From an uncultured Clostridia bacterium (lineage in GTDB: Bacteria > Bacillota > Clostridia > UBA1381): DNA of 64,000 nucleotides. Under the pieces are notes generated by a model. That model was not told the DNA's origin. It worked only from the letters and a program-made list of their open reading frames with translations, and did not search any database. This document shows positions 25,016 through 32,935 of the stretch, piece by piece (position 1 is the stretch's first letter; the number at the start of each line of letters is the position of its first letter). Made by a program: the position numbers and the translations under genes. The stretch is from positions 21,467-85,466 of the forward strand of contig CAKSNH010000013.1 in assembly GCA_934476075.1 (NCBI GenBank). Direction: 5' to 3'.

Positions 25016-26341
25016 ATGCCTGTAACATTCAAGGGTGGTATGCATATGCATGACTTCAAGGAACTTACAAACAATGTGGCAATAAAAAAATTGCCGGATT
25101 GTCCGCTGCATATATTCCCGTTGCAGCAACATATAGGAGCACCGCTGAATCCGCTTGTGGCAGTAGGCGATACTGTTAAAGTGGGACAGAAAATAGCGGA
25201 CAGCGACGCATTTGTATCATCACCGCTGCACAGCAGTATTTCAGGTAAGGTAACCGCAATCAAGCCTCATTATCATCCTTCGGGAGCAATGGTTACATCA
25301 ATTTTTATCGAAAACGATATGGAGTATACCGTTGATGAGAGCATAAAGCCGAAGGGCGAGCCGTCACAGTATACGCCGGAACAGATTGTGAAATTTGTCC
25401 GAGAGGCGGGTATTGTCGGTCTTGGCGGAGCGGGTTTTCCCACTCATGTTAAATTGTCACCGCCGAAGGACAGGGAAATTACTCATGTCATAGTAAACGG
25501 TGCGGAGTGCGAACCATATCTTACATCAGACCACAGACGTATGCTTGAAACACCTGAAAATATTTTTTACGGTTTGGAAACTGTAATGGGTATATTCGGA
25601 TTGAAAAAAGGATATATAGGTATTGAAACAAATAAGGCGAATGCAATCGAGGTTATGCGTGAGGAGGCTAAAAAGCATGACGGAGTGGAGATTGTTACGC
25701 TTAAAACAAAATATCCGCAGGGTGCTGAAAAACAGCTTATAAAAGCCGTTGCAAACAAGACAGTGCCGTCAAAGGGCTTGCCGAGCGACGTCGGTGCGGT
25801 TGTATTGAATATAGATACCGTTACCGCTATTGCAAATATCTTTAAAACAGGTATGCCGCTGCTTACAAGAATTGTTACGGTTTCGGGCGACTGCGTGAAA
25901 GAGCCGGCTAATTTTGAAGTACCGATTGGTGTGCCGTTTGAATTTATATTTGAGAGTGCGGGCGGATTTGTGAAAGAGCCTAAAAAGATTATCATGGGCG
26001 GCCCTATGATGGGTATGGCTCAGTATACGCTTGAAACTCCCGCAATAAAGACAACATCGGGTCTTTTGGCTATTTCAGATGTTGCGGATACTTATGATGA
26101 GGAATCACCGTGTATCAGATGCGGTAAATGTGTATCCAAATGTCCTATGCGTTTAATGCCGCTTTATCTTAACAAATATGCCTTAGACGGCAATTTGGAA
26201 ATGGCGGAAAAATATAATATTATGGATTGTATAGAATGTGGTCTTTGCTCATATCTCTGTCCGGGTAAACGTAATCCTTTGCAGAATATAAGAATGGCAA
26301 AACAACAGATTATCGAAAAATCAAGAAAGAACAAATCATAA
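25016..26341 (+). CDS. rnfC: Rnf complex subunit RnfC
   Basis: 441 residues. RnfC is the peripheral NADH-binding subunit of the ion-pumping ferredoxin:NAD+ oxidoreductase. Visible are the N-terminal biotinyl/lipoyl-like fold ('VSSPLHSSISGKVTAI'), the flavin/NADH part ('GLGGAGFPTHVKL' and 'VIVNGAECEPYLTSD') and two [4Fe-4S] motifs near the C-terminus, 'CIRCGKCVSKCPMRLMP' and 'CIECGLCSYLCPGKRNP'. ATG at 25016 follows AAGGAG by 9 bases. First gene of rnfCDGEAB, the clostridial order. Confidence 0.95.
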   Translation: MPVTFKGGMHMHDFKELTNNVAIKKLPDCPLHIFPLQQHIGAPLNPLVAVGDTVKVGQKIADSDAFVSSPLHSSISGKVTAIKPHYHPSGAMVTSIFIENDMEYTVDESIKPKGEPSQYTPEQIVKFVREAGIVGLGGAGFPTHVKLSPPKDREITHVIVNGAECEPYLTSDHRRMLETPENIFYGLETVMGIFGLKKGYIGIETNKANAIEVMREEAKKHDGVEIVTLKTKYPQGAEKQLIKAVANKTVPSKGLPSDVGAVVLNIDTVTAIANIFKTGMPLLTRIVTVSGDCVKEPANFEVPIGVPFEFIFESAGGFVKEPKKIIMGGPMMGMAQYTLETPAIKTTSGLLAISDVADTYDEESPCIRCGKCVSKCPMRLMPLYLNKYALDGNLEMAEKYNIMDCIECGLCSYLCPGKRNPLQNIRMAKQQIIEKSRKNKS

Positions 26342-26377
26342 TATTGTTTAATATACAGGAAGGAATGGTATAAATTT

Positions 26378-27343
26378 ATGCAAAAATTTGTTGTGTCATC
26401 ATCACCGCATATACATCAGAACGAGTCTATAAGTTCTATTATGCTTGATGTGATTATTGCGCTGCTGCCGGCAACGATAGCCGGAGTGTATTTCTTTGGA
26501 TTTCGTGCACTGTTTGTGGTTTTAACCGCTATTGTGTCATGCGTTGCGGCAGAGGGTATCTATCAGAAACTTATGCACAAGCGTGTTGCGATAAAGGATT
26601 TGAGTGCGGTTGTAACGGGCTTGCTAATCGGTCTTAATATGCCTGCCGGTATACCGCTCGGTATGGTGGTTATCGGTTCGGTATTTGCGATAATTATTGT
26701 AAAACAGTTGTACGGCGGTTTGGGAAAGAATTTCTTAAATCCGGCTTTGGCGGCAAGATGTTTCATGCTTGTTGCGTGGGCGGGTGCAATGACCACATTT
26801 GTAATTCCGTTTAAGGGCACGGGCGTTGATGCGGTTGCGTCGGCTACACCGCTTGCTATTTTAAAAGGTACGTCGGAGGGCACTCTGCCTACAATCACAA
26901 ACGCATTTTTGGGTATTATTCCGGGCAGTATCGGCGAAACATCGGCATTGATGCTGCTTATCGGATTTGTATATCTTTTGGTAAGACGTGTTATCAGCTG
27001 GAAGATACCTGTTACATATATTGCGGTCTTTGCCGTTTTGACATTCCTGTTCGGCGGCGAAAAGTTTGATATTCACTATACATTGCTGCAAATACTTACA
27101 GGCGGTCTGTTCCTTGGTGCATTCTTTATGGCAACAGACTACACAACCACTCCGACTTCACCTGTCGGACAGTTTATTTTCGGTATAGGCTGCGGTGTTT
27201 TGACTTTTGTAATTCGTAAATTCGGCGGTTATCCTGAGGGTGTATCGTTCTCGATATTGCTTATGAATTTGGCTACACCGCTTATTGACAGATACATTAT
27301 TCCAAGGAAGTTCGGGGAGGTGTCCAAACATGGCGGAAAGTAA
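26378..27343 (+). CDS. rnfD: Rnf complex subunit RnfD
   Basis: 321 residues, a membrane subunit with about nine to ten helices that carries a covalently bound FMN. The FMN-threonine motif is visible as 'ASATPLAILKG'. 'SSSPHIHQNESISSIMLDVI' at the N-terminus and 'NPALAARCFMLVAWA' are family patterns. Its last 14 bases overlap the start of rnfG. Confidence 0.95.
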   Translation: MQKFVVSSSPHIHQNESISSIMLDVIIALLPATIAGVYFFGFRALFVVLTAIVSCVAAEGIYQKLMHKRVAIKDLSAVVTGLLIGLNMPAGIPLGMVVIGSVFAIIIVKQLYGGLGKNFLNPALAARCFMLVAWAGAMTTFVIPFKGTGVDAVASATPLAILKGTSEGTLPTITNAFLGIIPGSIGETSALMLLIGFVYLLVRRVISWKIPVTYIAVFAVLTFLFGGEKFDIHYTLLQILTGGLFLGAFFMATDYTTTPTSPVGQFIFGIGCGVLTFVIRKFGGYPEGVSFSILLMNLATPLIDRYIIPRKFGEVSKHGGK

Positions 27344-27929
27344 TACAAATAACGCATCTTCAATCATAAAAACAGGTTTGATTTTGTTTGCGATTACTGC
27401 GGTTGCGGCATTGGCTTTGGCGGTTGTAAACAATGTCACTTATCCTGTTATTGAGAAGAATGATATCGAAAAGACAAATATGTCAATGGAAAACGTTATG
27501 AAAACTGCGGTTGAATTTGTCCCGACCGAAAATGACGGTCAAAACGACAAGACGGTATCCGAAATATACACCGCAAAAGATGGCGAGGGCAATGTCATCG
27601 GCGTTTGCGTATGTGTGTCGCCTAACGGCTACGGCGGTGCGATAGATATGGTTGTCGGCGTGGATAAGGACAGCAAGGTTACGGGCGTGGATATTATAAA
27701 TCAGTCCGAAACGGCGGGTCTTGGTGCGAATGCGGTAAAACCCGAATTTAAAGACCAATACATCGGCAAGAGCAAAATAGGCAAGGTTGTAAAGAACAAT
27801 GTTACAGACAAAAAGGACGATGAAATAAACGCTATTTCAAGTGCGACAATTACGTCAAAGGCGGTTACAAGCGGTGTAAATACTGCGATTGAAACAGCGG
27901 AACGTATTATGGCAAAGGAGGTTAAATAA
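27330..27929 (+). CDS. rnfG: Rnf complex subunit RnfG
   Basis: 199 residues. One N-terminal membrane helix (about 13-35) anchors an outer domain with a second covalent FMN; the attachment threonine lies in 'AISSATITSKAVTSGV'. 'QSETAGLGANAVKPEFKDQY' is also typical. ATG at 27330 follows GGGGAGGTG and lies within the end of rnfD, which indicates coupling. The stop codon overlaps the rnfE start by one base. Confidence 0.93.
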   Translation: MAESNTNNASSIIKTGLILFAITAVAALALAVVNNVTYPVIEKNDIEKTNMSMENVMKTAVEFVPTENDGQNDKTVSEIYTAKDGEGNVIGVCVCVSPNGYGGAIDMVVGVDKDSKVTGVDIINQSETAGLGANAVKPEFKDQYIGKSKIGKVVKNNVTDKKDDEINAISSATITSKAVTSGVNTAIETAERIMAKEVK

Positions 27930-28549
27930 TGGATAAGAAAAATTCAAATTTATCAATACTTTTAAACGGTTTAATTAAAGAAAATCCTACCTTTGTTCAG
28001 CTTTTGGGAATGTGTCCCACATTGGCGGTTACAACAAGTCTTAAAAACGGTATCGGTATGGGATTGTCGGCGGCGGTTGTACTTACTGCGTCAAATATGC
28101 TTGTATCGCTTTTGCGTAAGATTATACCGTCAAAGGTTCGTATAGCGGCATATATCGTAATTATCGCTACGTTCGTTACAATTATACAAATGTGCCTTAA
28201 TGCGTTTTTGCCCGACTTGGCGTCACAGCTTGGTATATTCATACCGCTTATAGTTGTAAACTGTATTATATTGGCTCGTGCGGAGTCGTTTGCGTCAAAA
28301 AACGGTGTAGGCAAATCCGCACTTGACGGCTTGGGTATGGGACTTGGATTTACGGTCGCTTTGTCTATCATATCGGCAGTGAGAGAATTTTTCGGCTACG
28401 GCACAATTTTCGATATTCCCGTTTATGCCGATAAACTTCCGCCGATTTCCATTATCTCACTTCCGCCGGGCGGATTTATCGTATTGGGATTATTGATTGC
28501 ATTGATTAATTATATTATAGCAAAGAAAAAGGGGGATAAAGCAGTATGA
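27929..28549 (+). CDS. rnfE: Rnf complex subunit RnfE
   Basis: 206 residues, six membrane helices. RnfE and RnfA form an inverted pair in the membrane that holds an intramembrane [2Fe-2S] cluster and takes part in ion transport. Signature 'ENPTFVQLLGMCPTLAVTTS' carries the cluster cysteine near the N-terminus; 'IPLIVVNCIILARAESFAS' gives the second. Overlaps both neighbours by 1-4 bases. Confidence 0.95.
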   Translation: MDKKNSNLSILLNGLIKENPTFVQLLGMCPTLAVTTSLKNGIGMGLSAAVVLTASNMLVSLLRKIIPSKVRIAAYIVIIATFVTIIQMCLNAFLPDLASQLGIFIPLIVVNCIILARAESFASKNGVGKSALDGLGMGLGFTVALSIISAVREFFGYGTIFDIPVYADKLPPISIISLPPGGFIVLGLLIALINYIIAKKKGDKAV

Positions 28550-29124
28550 AAGAAGCAATTACGATTATAATTGCGGCATTGTTTACTCAAAACTTTGTTA
28601 TGGTTAAGTTTATGGGAATATGTCCGTTTTTAGGTGTATCAAAGAAGATTGAAACGGCGGCAGGTATGGGAATGGCGGTAACATTCGTTATGGCTATTGC
28701 GTCTATGTTCACATATGCGGCAAATAAATTTCTGCTTGTTCCGTTCGGACTTGAATATTTGCAGACAATAGCGTTCATTTTGATTATTGCGGGTTTGGTG
28801 CAGTTTGTGGAAATGTTTGTGCAAAAGTCGATGCCGTCGCTGTATAATGCACTTGGTATATACTTGCCGCTTATCACAACAAACTGTGCGGTATTGGGTG
28901 TTACATTGCTTAACGTGCAAAACGAATACAACTTCATATATTCTGTTTTGTATGCGGTGTTTGCGGCACTTGGATTTACGCTTGCAATTATACTTTTTGC
29001 GGGTATTCGTGAATCGCTTAGTGAAAAGGAAATTCCAAAGCCGTTTAAAGGTTTCCCTATTGCGTTGATTACAGCCGGTTTGATGGCAATAGCATTTATG
29101 GGATTTTCGGGATTTACAATATGA
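28546..29124 (+). CDS. rnfA: Rnf complex subunit RnfA
   Basis: 192 residues, six membrane helices, homologous to RnfE with inverted topology. The cysteines for the shared cluster are in 'FMGICPFLGVSKKIE' and 'LPLITTNCAVLGVTLLN'. Overlaps rnfE by 4 bases (ATGA). Confidence 0.95.
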   Translation: MKEAITIIIAALFTQNFVMVKFMGICPFLGVSKKIETAAGMGMAVTFVMAIASMFTYAANKFLLVPFGLEYLQTIAFILIIAGLVQFVEMFVQKSMPSLYNALGIYLPLITTNCAVLGVTLLNVQNEYNFIYSVLYAVFAALGFTLAIILFAGIRESLSEKEIPKPFKGFPIALITAGLMAIAFMGFSGFTI

Positions 29125-29139
29125 TATAGGAGGGATAAC

Positions 29140-29928
29140 ATGAATTCTATTTTAATAGCAGTTTTGGTCATAGGGGGAATAGGACTTTTGTTCGGTTGTC
29201 TGCTTGCCTATGCATCAATCATATTTGCAGTGAAGAAAGACCCTCGTATTGATGAGATTATAGAAGTATTGCCGGGTGCTAACTGCGGTGCGTGCGGATA
29301 TGCCGGTTGCAGTGCGTTTGCGACTGCGGTGACGGAGGGCAATGCTCCCGTAAACGGCTGTGCGGTCGGTAAGGACGCAGTTGCGGCTAAGGTTGCCGAT
29401 GTTATGGGTGTGAAAGCCGATAAGGTGGAAAAGAAAGTGGCAAAGGTTCGCTGTAACGGTACTTGCAGCAGTGCGGCGGATAAATACGAATATTTCGGCG
29501 TGGATAACTGTATTGCGGCAAATAAACTTGCGGGAGGCCCGAAAGCCTGTCCGTCGGGCTGTTTGGGTTTGGGTACTTGTGCAAGCGTTTGTCAGTTCGG
29601 TGCTATCAGTATTGTTGACGGCGTTGCGGTGATAGACAGTGAAAAGTGTACCGCCTGCGGTCAGTGTGCGAATATCTGCCCTAAGCATTTGATTGATATT
29701 GTACCCGACAAGAATGAATATTGGGTATTGTGCCACAACAATGACAAGGGTGCAATGGTTAATAAATATTGCAAGGTCGGCTGTATCGGCTGTAAGATTT
29801 GCGAGAAAAATTGTCCGACCGGTGCGATTACGGTGGAAGATAATCTTGCAAGAATAGATTATGAAAAATGTGTGAACTGCGGTGCGTGTGCTGAGAAGTG
29901 CCCGAAGAAAGTAATTCATATTAAATAA
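29140..29928 (+). CDS. rnfB: Rnf complex subunit RnfB
   Basis: 262 residues. RnfB takes electrons from reduced ferredoxin. It has an N-terminal membrane helix, the cysteine motif of the first cluster ('GANCGACGYAGCSAFA' and a later 'CP.GC'), and three further ferredoxin-like motifs, 'CTACGQCANICP', 'CIGCKICEKNCP' and 'CVNCGACAEKCP'. AGGAGG precedes the ATG. It is the last gene of the operon; a terminator follows. Confidence 0.95.
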   Translation: MNSILIAVLVIGGIGLLFGCLLAYASIIFAVKKDPRIDEIIEVLPGANCGACGYAGCSAFATAVTEGNAPVNGCAVGKDAVAAKVADVMGVKADKVEKKVAKVRCNGTCSSAADKYEYFGVDNCIAANKLAGGPKACPSGCLGLGTCASVCQFGAISIVDGVAVIDSEKCTACGQCANICPKHLIDIVPDKNEYWVLCHNNDKGAMVNKYCKVGCIGCKICEKNCPTGAITVEDNLARIDYEKCVNCGACAEKCPKKVIHIK

Positions 29929-29938
29929 TATGTTTTGA

Positions 29939-29973
29939 AAGAATGGCTTGTGTATACGGGTCATTCTTTTTGT
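29939..29973 (+). terminator. Terminator of the rnf operon
   Basis: AAGAATG ... CATTCTT stem followed by T. Confidence 0.65.
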
Positions 29974-30076
29974 ATTTGCGGTACAAAAATTATAGGATAT
30001 GATTAATTTTATTGACAAAAGAGATAATTATATGTAAAATAAAGATAATAAATATTTTGGCAATGAGAGGAATTTT

Positions 30077-30250
30077 ATGTATAACAGTATTGTTTTTTTT
30101 GTGATGTGCATAGTTTTGGTTGCTTTGTTAATTTTCTTAATCAATAAAAAATATGTTCCGTCAATAGTGCTTGCCTGTATTGCAATATTGTTATATGTTG
30201 CGATTAATTGGAATGAGCTGTTTAAATTATATGTTTATATAATAAATTAG
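30077..30250 (+). CDS. Small two-helix membrane protein
   Basis: 57 codons, ATG TAT AAC ... TAG, with AGAGG 6 bases upstream. The product is almost wholly hydrophobic, with two predicted membrane helices split by 'NKKYVPS' at about residues 23-29. No family recognised. It precedes another small membrane-anchored protein by 15 bases and may share a transcript with it. Confidence 0.55.
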   Translation: MYNSIVFFVMCIVLVALLIFLINKKYVPSIVLACIAILLYVAINWNELFKLYVYIIN

Positions 30251-30265
30251 TATTAAGGAGAAATT

Positions 30266-30802
30266 ATGAAAATAAAAATTGTGACAGGCTGCATTGTAAT
30301 TTTTGCGGTAATATTTTGTATAAAAATACTGCCGCTGTTTATGCCTATAAAATATGCGGTAAAAGAATTACCGCAAAACAGTGAATATTTTATTGTAGAG
30401 GGAATAAAAACAACAGGATATGAATGGCTGATTGTGGGTAATCAAAACGGGTGTGACAAGAGTTTATACAGAGAGATTAATATTTTAGGTAAAGCACCGT
30501 TTTATAAATTTTACAATGATGACAGTTCACGAGATAATAGATATATATGCTATGGTGAAATTATTCACGATATACCTCGTCCCCGTCCGAATATGGGAGA
30601 TGACAGGCTTATTGAAGAAGATGTACTGAGTGTGGATAGGTGGGATATTATGTATCCTGTGCAAAGAGATATGCTTTTTTTATCCGGAAATTATATTTGT
30701 CTTTATGATATATATTATGGCGAGCATTATACGGTCAAGGAAATGCTTAAAGGACTGTATATTTGGAACTATAAGTCCTTTATACCGGAAAATTTAAAAT
30801 AA
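30266..30802 (+). CDS. Hypothetical membrane-anchored protein
   Basis: 178 residues. One N-terminal hydrophobic helix (about 4-26) is followed by a soluble outer domain rich in Tyr, Asp and Ile. AAGGAG lies 7 bases before the ATG and a terminator lies directly behind the stop. I do not recognise a family. The preceding 57-codon membrane ORF could be its partner. Confidence 0.65.
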   Translation: MKIKIVTGCIVIFAVIFCIKILPLFMPIKYAVKELPQNSEYFIVEGIKTTGYEWLIVGNQNGCDKSLYREINILGKAPFYKFYNDDSSRDNRYICYGEIIHDIPRPRPNMGDDRLIEEDVLSVDRWDIMYPVQRDMLFLSGNYICLYDIYYGEHYTVKEMLKGLYIWNYKSFIPENLK

Positions 30803-30803
30803 A

Positions 30804-30842
30804 AACAACAGCAAAGCCAAGGGCTTTACTGTTGTTTTTTCA
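30804..30842 (+). terminator. Terminator
   Basis: AACAACAG-c-AAAGCC ... GGGCTTT-ac-TGTTGTT stem with six T. Confidence 0.85.
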
Positions 30843-30864
30843 TATATGCTTATGTAGCCGTAAA

Positions 30865-30900
30865 TTAAATAACAGCTACACCAGCCATATTATATTTCAT
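30865..30900 (-). CDS. Eleven-codon ORF with strong ribosome site
   Basis: MKYNMAGVAVI and a TAA stop, preceded at 4-5 bases by GGGAGGT. It lies 35 bases after the ndoA stop on the same strand, at the end of the operon. The ribosome site is as good as that of any gene nearby, but the peptide is too short to judge; it may be chance or the remnant of a longer gene. Confidence 0.3.
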   Translation of the reverse strand: MKYNMAGVAVI

Positions 30901-30935
30901 TTTAAACCTCCCAAAACAATTCTTGTTTTGCCAAA

Positions 30936-31286
30936 TCAGAAATCTACCAAACCAAAACTTATGTTTAAGGCATCGTTCACCTGAGCCATAAGCCGGCTGT
31001 CCAAATGCCCGATTTTTTCTCTCAGACGCTTTTTGTCGATAGTACGCACTTGTTCCAGAAGAATTACCGAATCCTTGTTAAGACCGTATTCCTCGGCGGA
31101 CAATTCTATGTGCGTAGGCATTTTCGCCTTATTGATTTGTGAGGTAATTGCCGCTGCAATCACTGTGGGGCTGTACTTGTTCCCAATGTCGTTTTGAATA
31201 ATCAAAACAGGACGGACTCCGCCTTGCTCCGAGCCGACAACGGGACTTAAATCGGCGTAATAAATATCTCCTCGTTTTACTATCAC
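30936..31286 (-). CDS. ndoA: MazF-family endoribonuclease toxin (NdoA/EndoA type)
   Basis: 116 residues, the size of B. subtilis EndoA. The N-terminus 'MIVKRGDIYYADLSPVVGSE' followed by QGGVRPVLIIQND is the typical MazF/PemK beta-barrel start, and 'KDSVILLEQVRTIDKKRL' is the second conserved stretch. It cuts single-stranded RNA at a short sequence (UACAU in Bacillus). The antitoxin gene is 2 bases upstream, and alr before that, the same order as alr-ndoAI-ndoA in Bacillus. Confidence 0.92.
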   Translation of the reverse strand: MIVKRGDIYYADLSPVVGSEQGGVRPVLIIQNDIGNKYSPTVIAAAITSQINKAKMPTHIELSAEEYGLNKDSVILLEQVRTIDKKRLREKIGHLDSRLMAQVNDALNISFGLVDF

Positions 31287-31288
31287 TG

Positions 31289-31564
31289 CTATTCACACTC
31301 CGCTAGTTTTTCCTCATAATGTTTCAAATTTTCTTCATCTGAACACAAGCACTCCTGTGCTATACTGAGATTAATTTTAGCCATTTCCTGATAACCACGA
31401 GCCAATTCCGCTTTTAATTCACGTTTGTGCTTTTCGCCAAGATAACTTTTCATCACATCACGAACTATATCACTGCGGTTTTTATTCTCTTTTTCTGCCA
31501 ATTTATCTATTTCATCAACCAAATAATCGGGCAGGGTTATCAACACCTCTTTAAATTGTGACAA
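31289..31564 (-). CDS. ndoAI: Ribbon-helix-helix antitoxin of ndoA
   Basis: 91 residues. The N-terminal 'KEVLITLPDYLVDEIDKLAE' followed by NKNRSDIVRDVM is a CopG/Arc-type ribbon-helix-helix that binds operator DNA as a dimer; the charged C-terminal helix would wrap the toxin. Directly precedes ndoA. Preceded by GGGGG in 'aggggGttcg', so a ribosome site is present. Confidence 0.88.
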   Translation of the reverse strand: MSQFKEVLITLPDYLVDEIDKLAEKENKNRSDIVRDVMKSYLGEKHKRELKAELARGYQEMAKINLSIAQECLCSDEENLKHYEEKLAECE

Positions 31565-31627
31565 AGCAACCGAACCCCCTGTTTATTTAATATATCGCAT
31601 TTTAGCAAGTGCTAAAAATACAGGCTC

Positions 31628-32800
31628 TTAATTGTAACAGTTTAAATAATTCAGTACCTTCACCGCCTTTCCGTCCGAAATATAAATTCTCGGAACTCGC
31701 TTTCCAATCATACAGATAATCTCATAATTGATTGTTCCAATCCAATTTGCAACGTCATCTGCCGTAATTGTATCAGCACCAAATATTGTTACTTCGTCAC
31801 CGATATTTATATTCTTAACATTTGTGACGTCAATCATACATTGGTCCATACAAATTCTTCCGATAACTTTTGCATTTTCTCCGTTTACATACATTTCTGC
31901 CTTACCGCTTAACAAACGTGAATATCCATCAGCATAACCAACAGGAACAGTAGCTATTTTAGTTGTCTTATCGGTTATGTACGTTTTGCCGTAACTTACA
32001 CCACGCTCGGCAGGCGTATTCTTGACGTGAGTGACATCGGCTTTTACGCTCATTGCTGGTATCAGGTCAAGTTTTGATTTATCCACATCGTCCGACGGAT
32101 ACAAGCCGTAAAGGATAATCCCCGGACGCACCATATCCAAGTGCATTTCGGGATACATCATAATTCCGGCACTGTTGCATATATGTTTTATAGGTATATT
32201 GATATTTCTCTTTTCAAGCTCCGAGCACACCTTCATAAACAAATCAAATTGCTTGTGGGTATAGCTTGTGTCCTTTTCATCGGAACAGGCAAAATGTGAG
32301 AAAATACCGTCTATCTGAATTGACGGCAGATTATATATCTTTTCTATTTCATTTATAGTATCTTCATTTTCAGCCAGAAAACCTATTCTGCTCATACCTG
32401 TGTCGATTTTAATATGAATTTTTGCCGTTTTGCCCATTTTAACAGCCTCATCGGATATGATTTTTGCAAATTCATAGCTGAATACGGACGGCATAATATC
32501 GTTTTCTATCATTTCCCCGACAGCCTCATAGCTGACGCCGCCAAGCACCAAAATAGGTACGTCTATATTGTTCTTTCTAAGCTGCAACGCTTCCTCGACA
32601 AGTGCGACCGCCAAATAGTCCGCACCGTTTTCAAGCAGGGTTTTGGTCACCTCCAAAAAGCCGTGACCGTATGCGTCAGCTTTTACAACCGCCATGATTT
32701 TAGCGGATTTATTCGTAATATCTCTTATTGCTCTCATGTTATGTGCGATAGCGTCTAAATTAATTTCTGCCCATACACGTTTATTCATTTTTTGTTCCAT
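31628..32800 (-). CDS. alr: Alanine racemase
   Basis: 390 residues. Interconverts L- and D-alanine for peptidoglycan with pyridoxal phosphate. The cofactor lysine is in 'AVVKADAYGHG' near the N-terminus and the catalytic tyrosine in 'ERGVSYGKTY'; 'DTGMSRIGF' and 'GRICMDQCMIDVT' are conserved too. I start at 32800 (M-E-Q-K-M-N-K) after GAAAGG; 32788 and 32815 are possible. It lies between nnr and the ndoAI/ndoA pair, as in Bacillus. Confidence 0.95.
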   Translation of the reverse strand: MEQKMNKRVWAEINLDAIAHNMRAIRDITNKSAKIMAVVKADAYGHGFLEVTKTLLENGADYLAVALVEEALQLRKNNIDVPILVLGGVSYEAVGEMIENDIMPSVFSYEFAKIISDEAVKMGKTAKIHIKIDTGMSRIGFLAENEDTINEIEKIYNLPSIQIDGIFSHFACSDEKDTSYTHKQFDLFMKVCSELEKRNINIPIKHICNSAGIMMYPEMHLDMVRPGIILYGLYPSDDVDKSKLDLIPAMSVKADVTHVKNTPAERGVSYGKTYITDKTTKIATVPVGYADGYSRLLSGKAEMYVNGENAKVIGRICMDQCMIDVTNVKNINIGDEVTIFGADTITADDVANWIGTINYEIICMIGKRVPRIYISDGKAVKVLNYLNCYN

Positions 32801-32829
32801 AGCCTTTCCGCCCACAAATTTATTGTCAG

Positions 32830-32854
32830 CCGATACATTGTGGGAATGTATCGG
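32830..32854. promoter_or_regulatory. Perfect inverted repeat between nnr and alr
   Basis: CCGATACATT-gtggg-AATGTATCGG: 10-bp arms, 5-base loop, no T-tract on either side, so it is not a plain terminator. Could be an operator or an RNA-processing stem in the operon. Confidence 0.5.
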
Positions 32855-32935
32855 GTATGCTCATATCTGTTTCGGAACATACATAGTATATCATATATTT
32901 ATGCTTACTTCCACAGGTAATATACGCACAATCGA

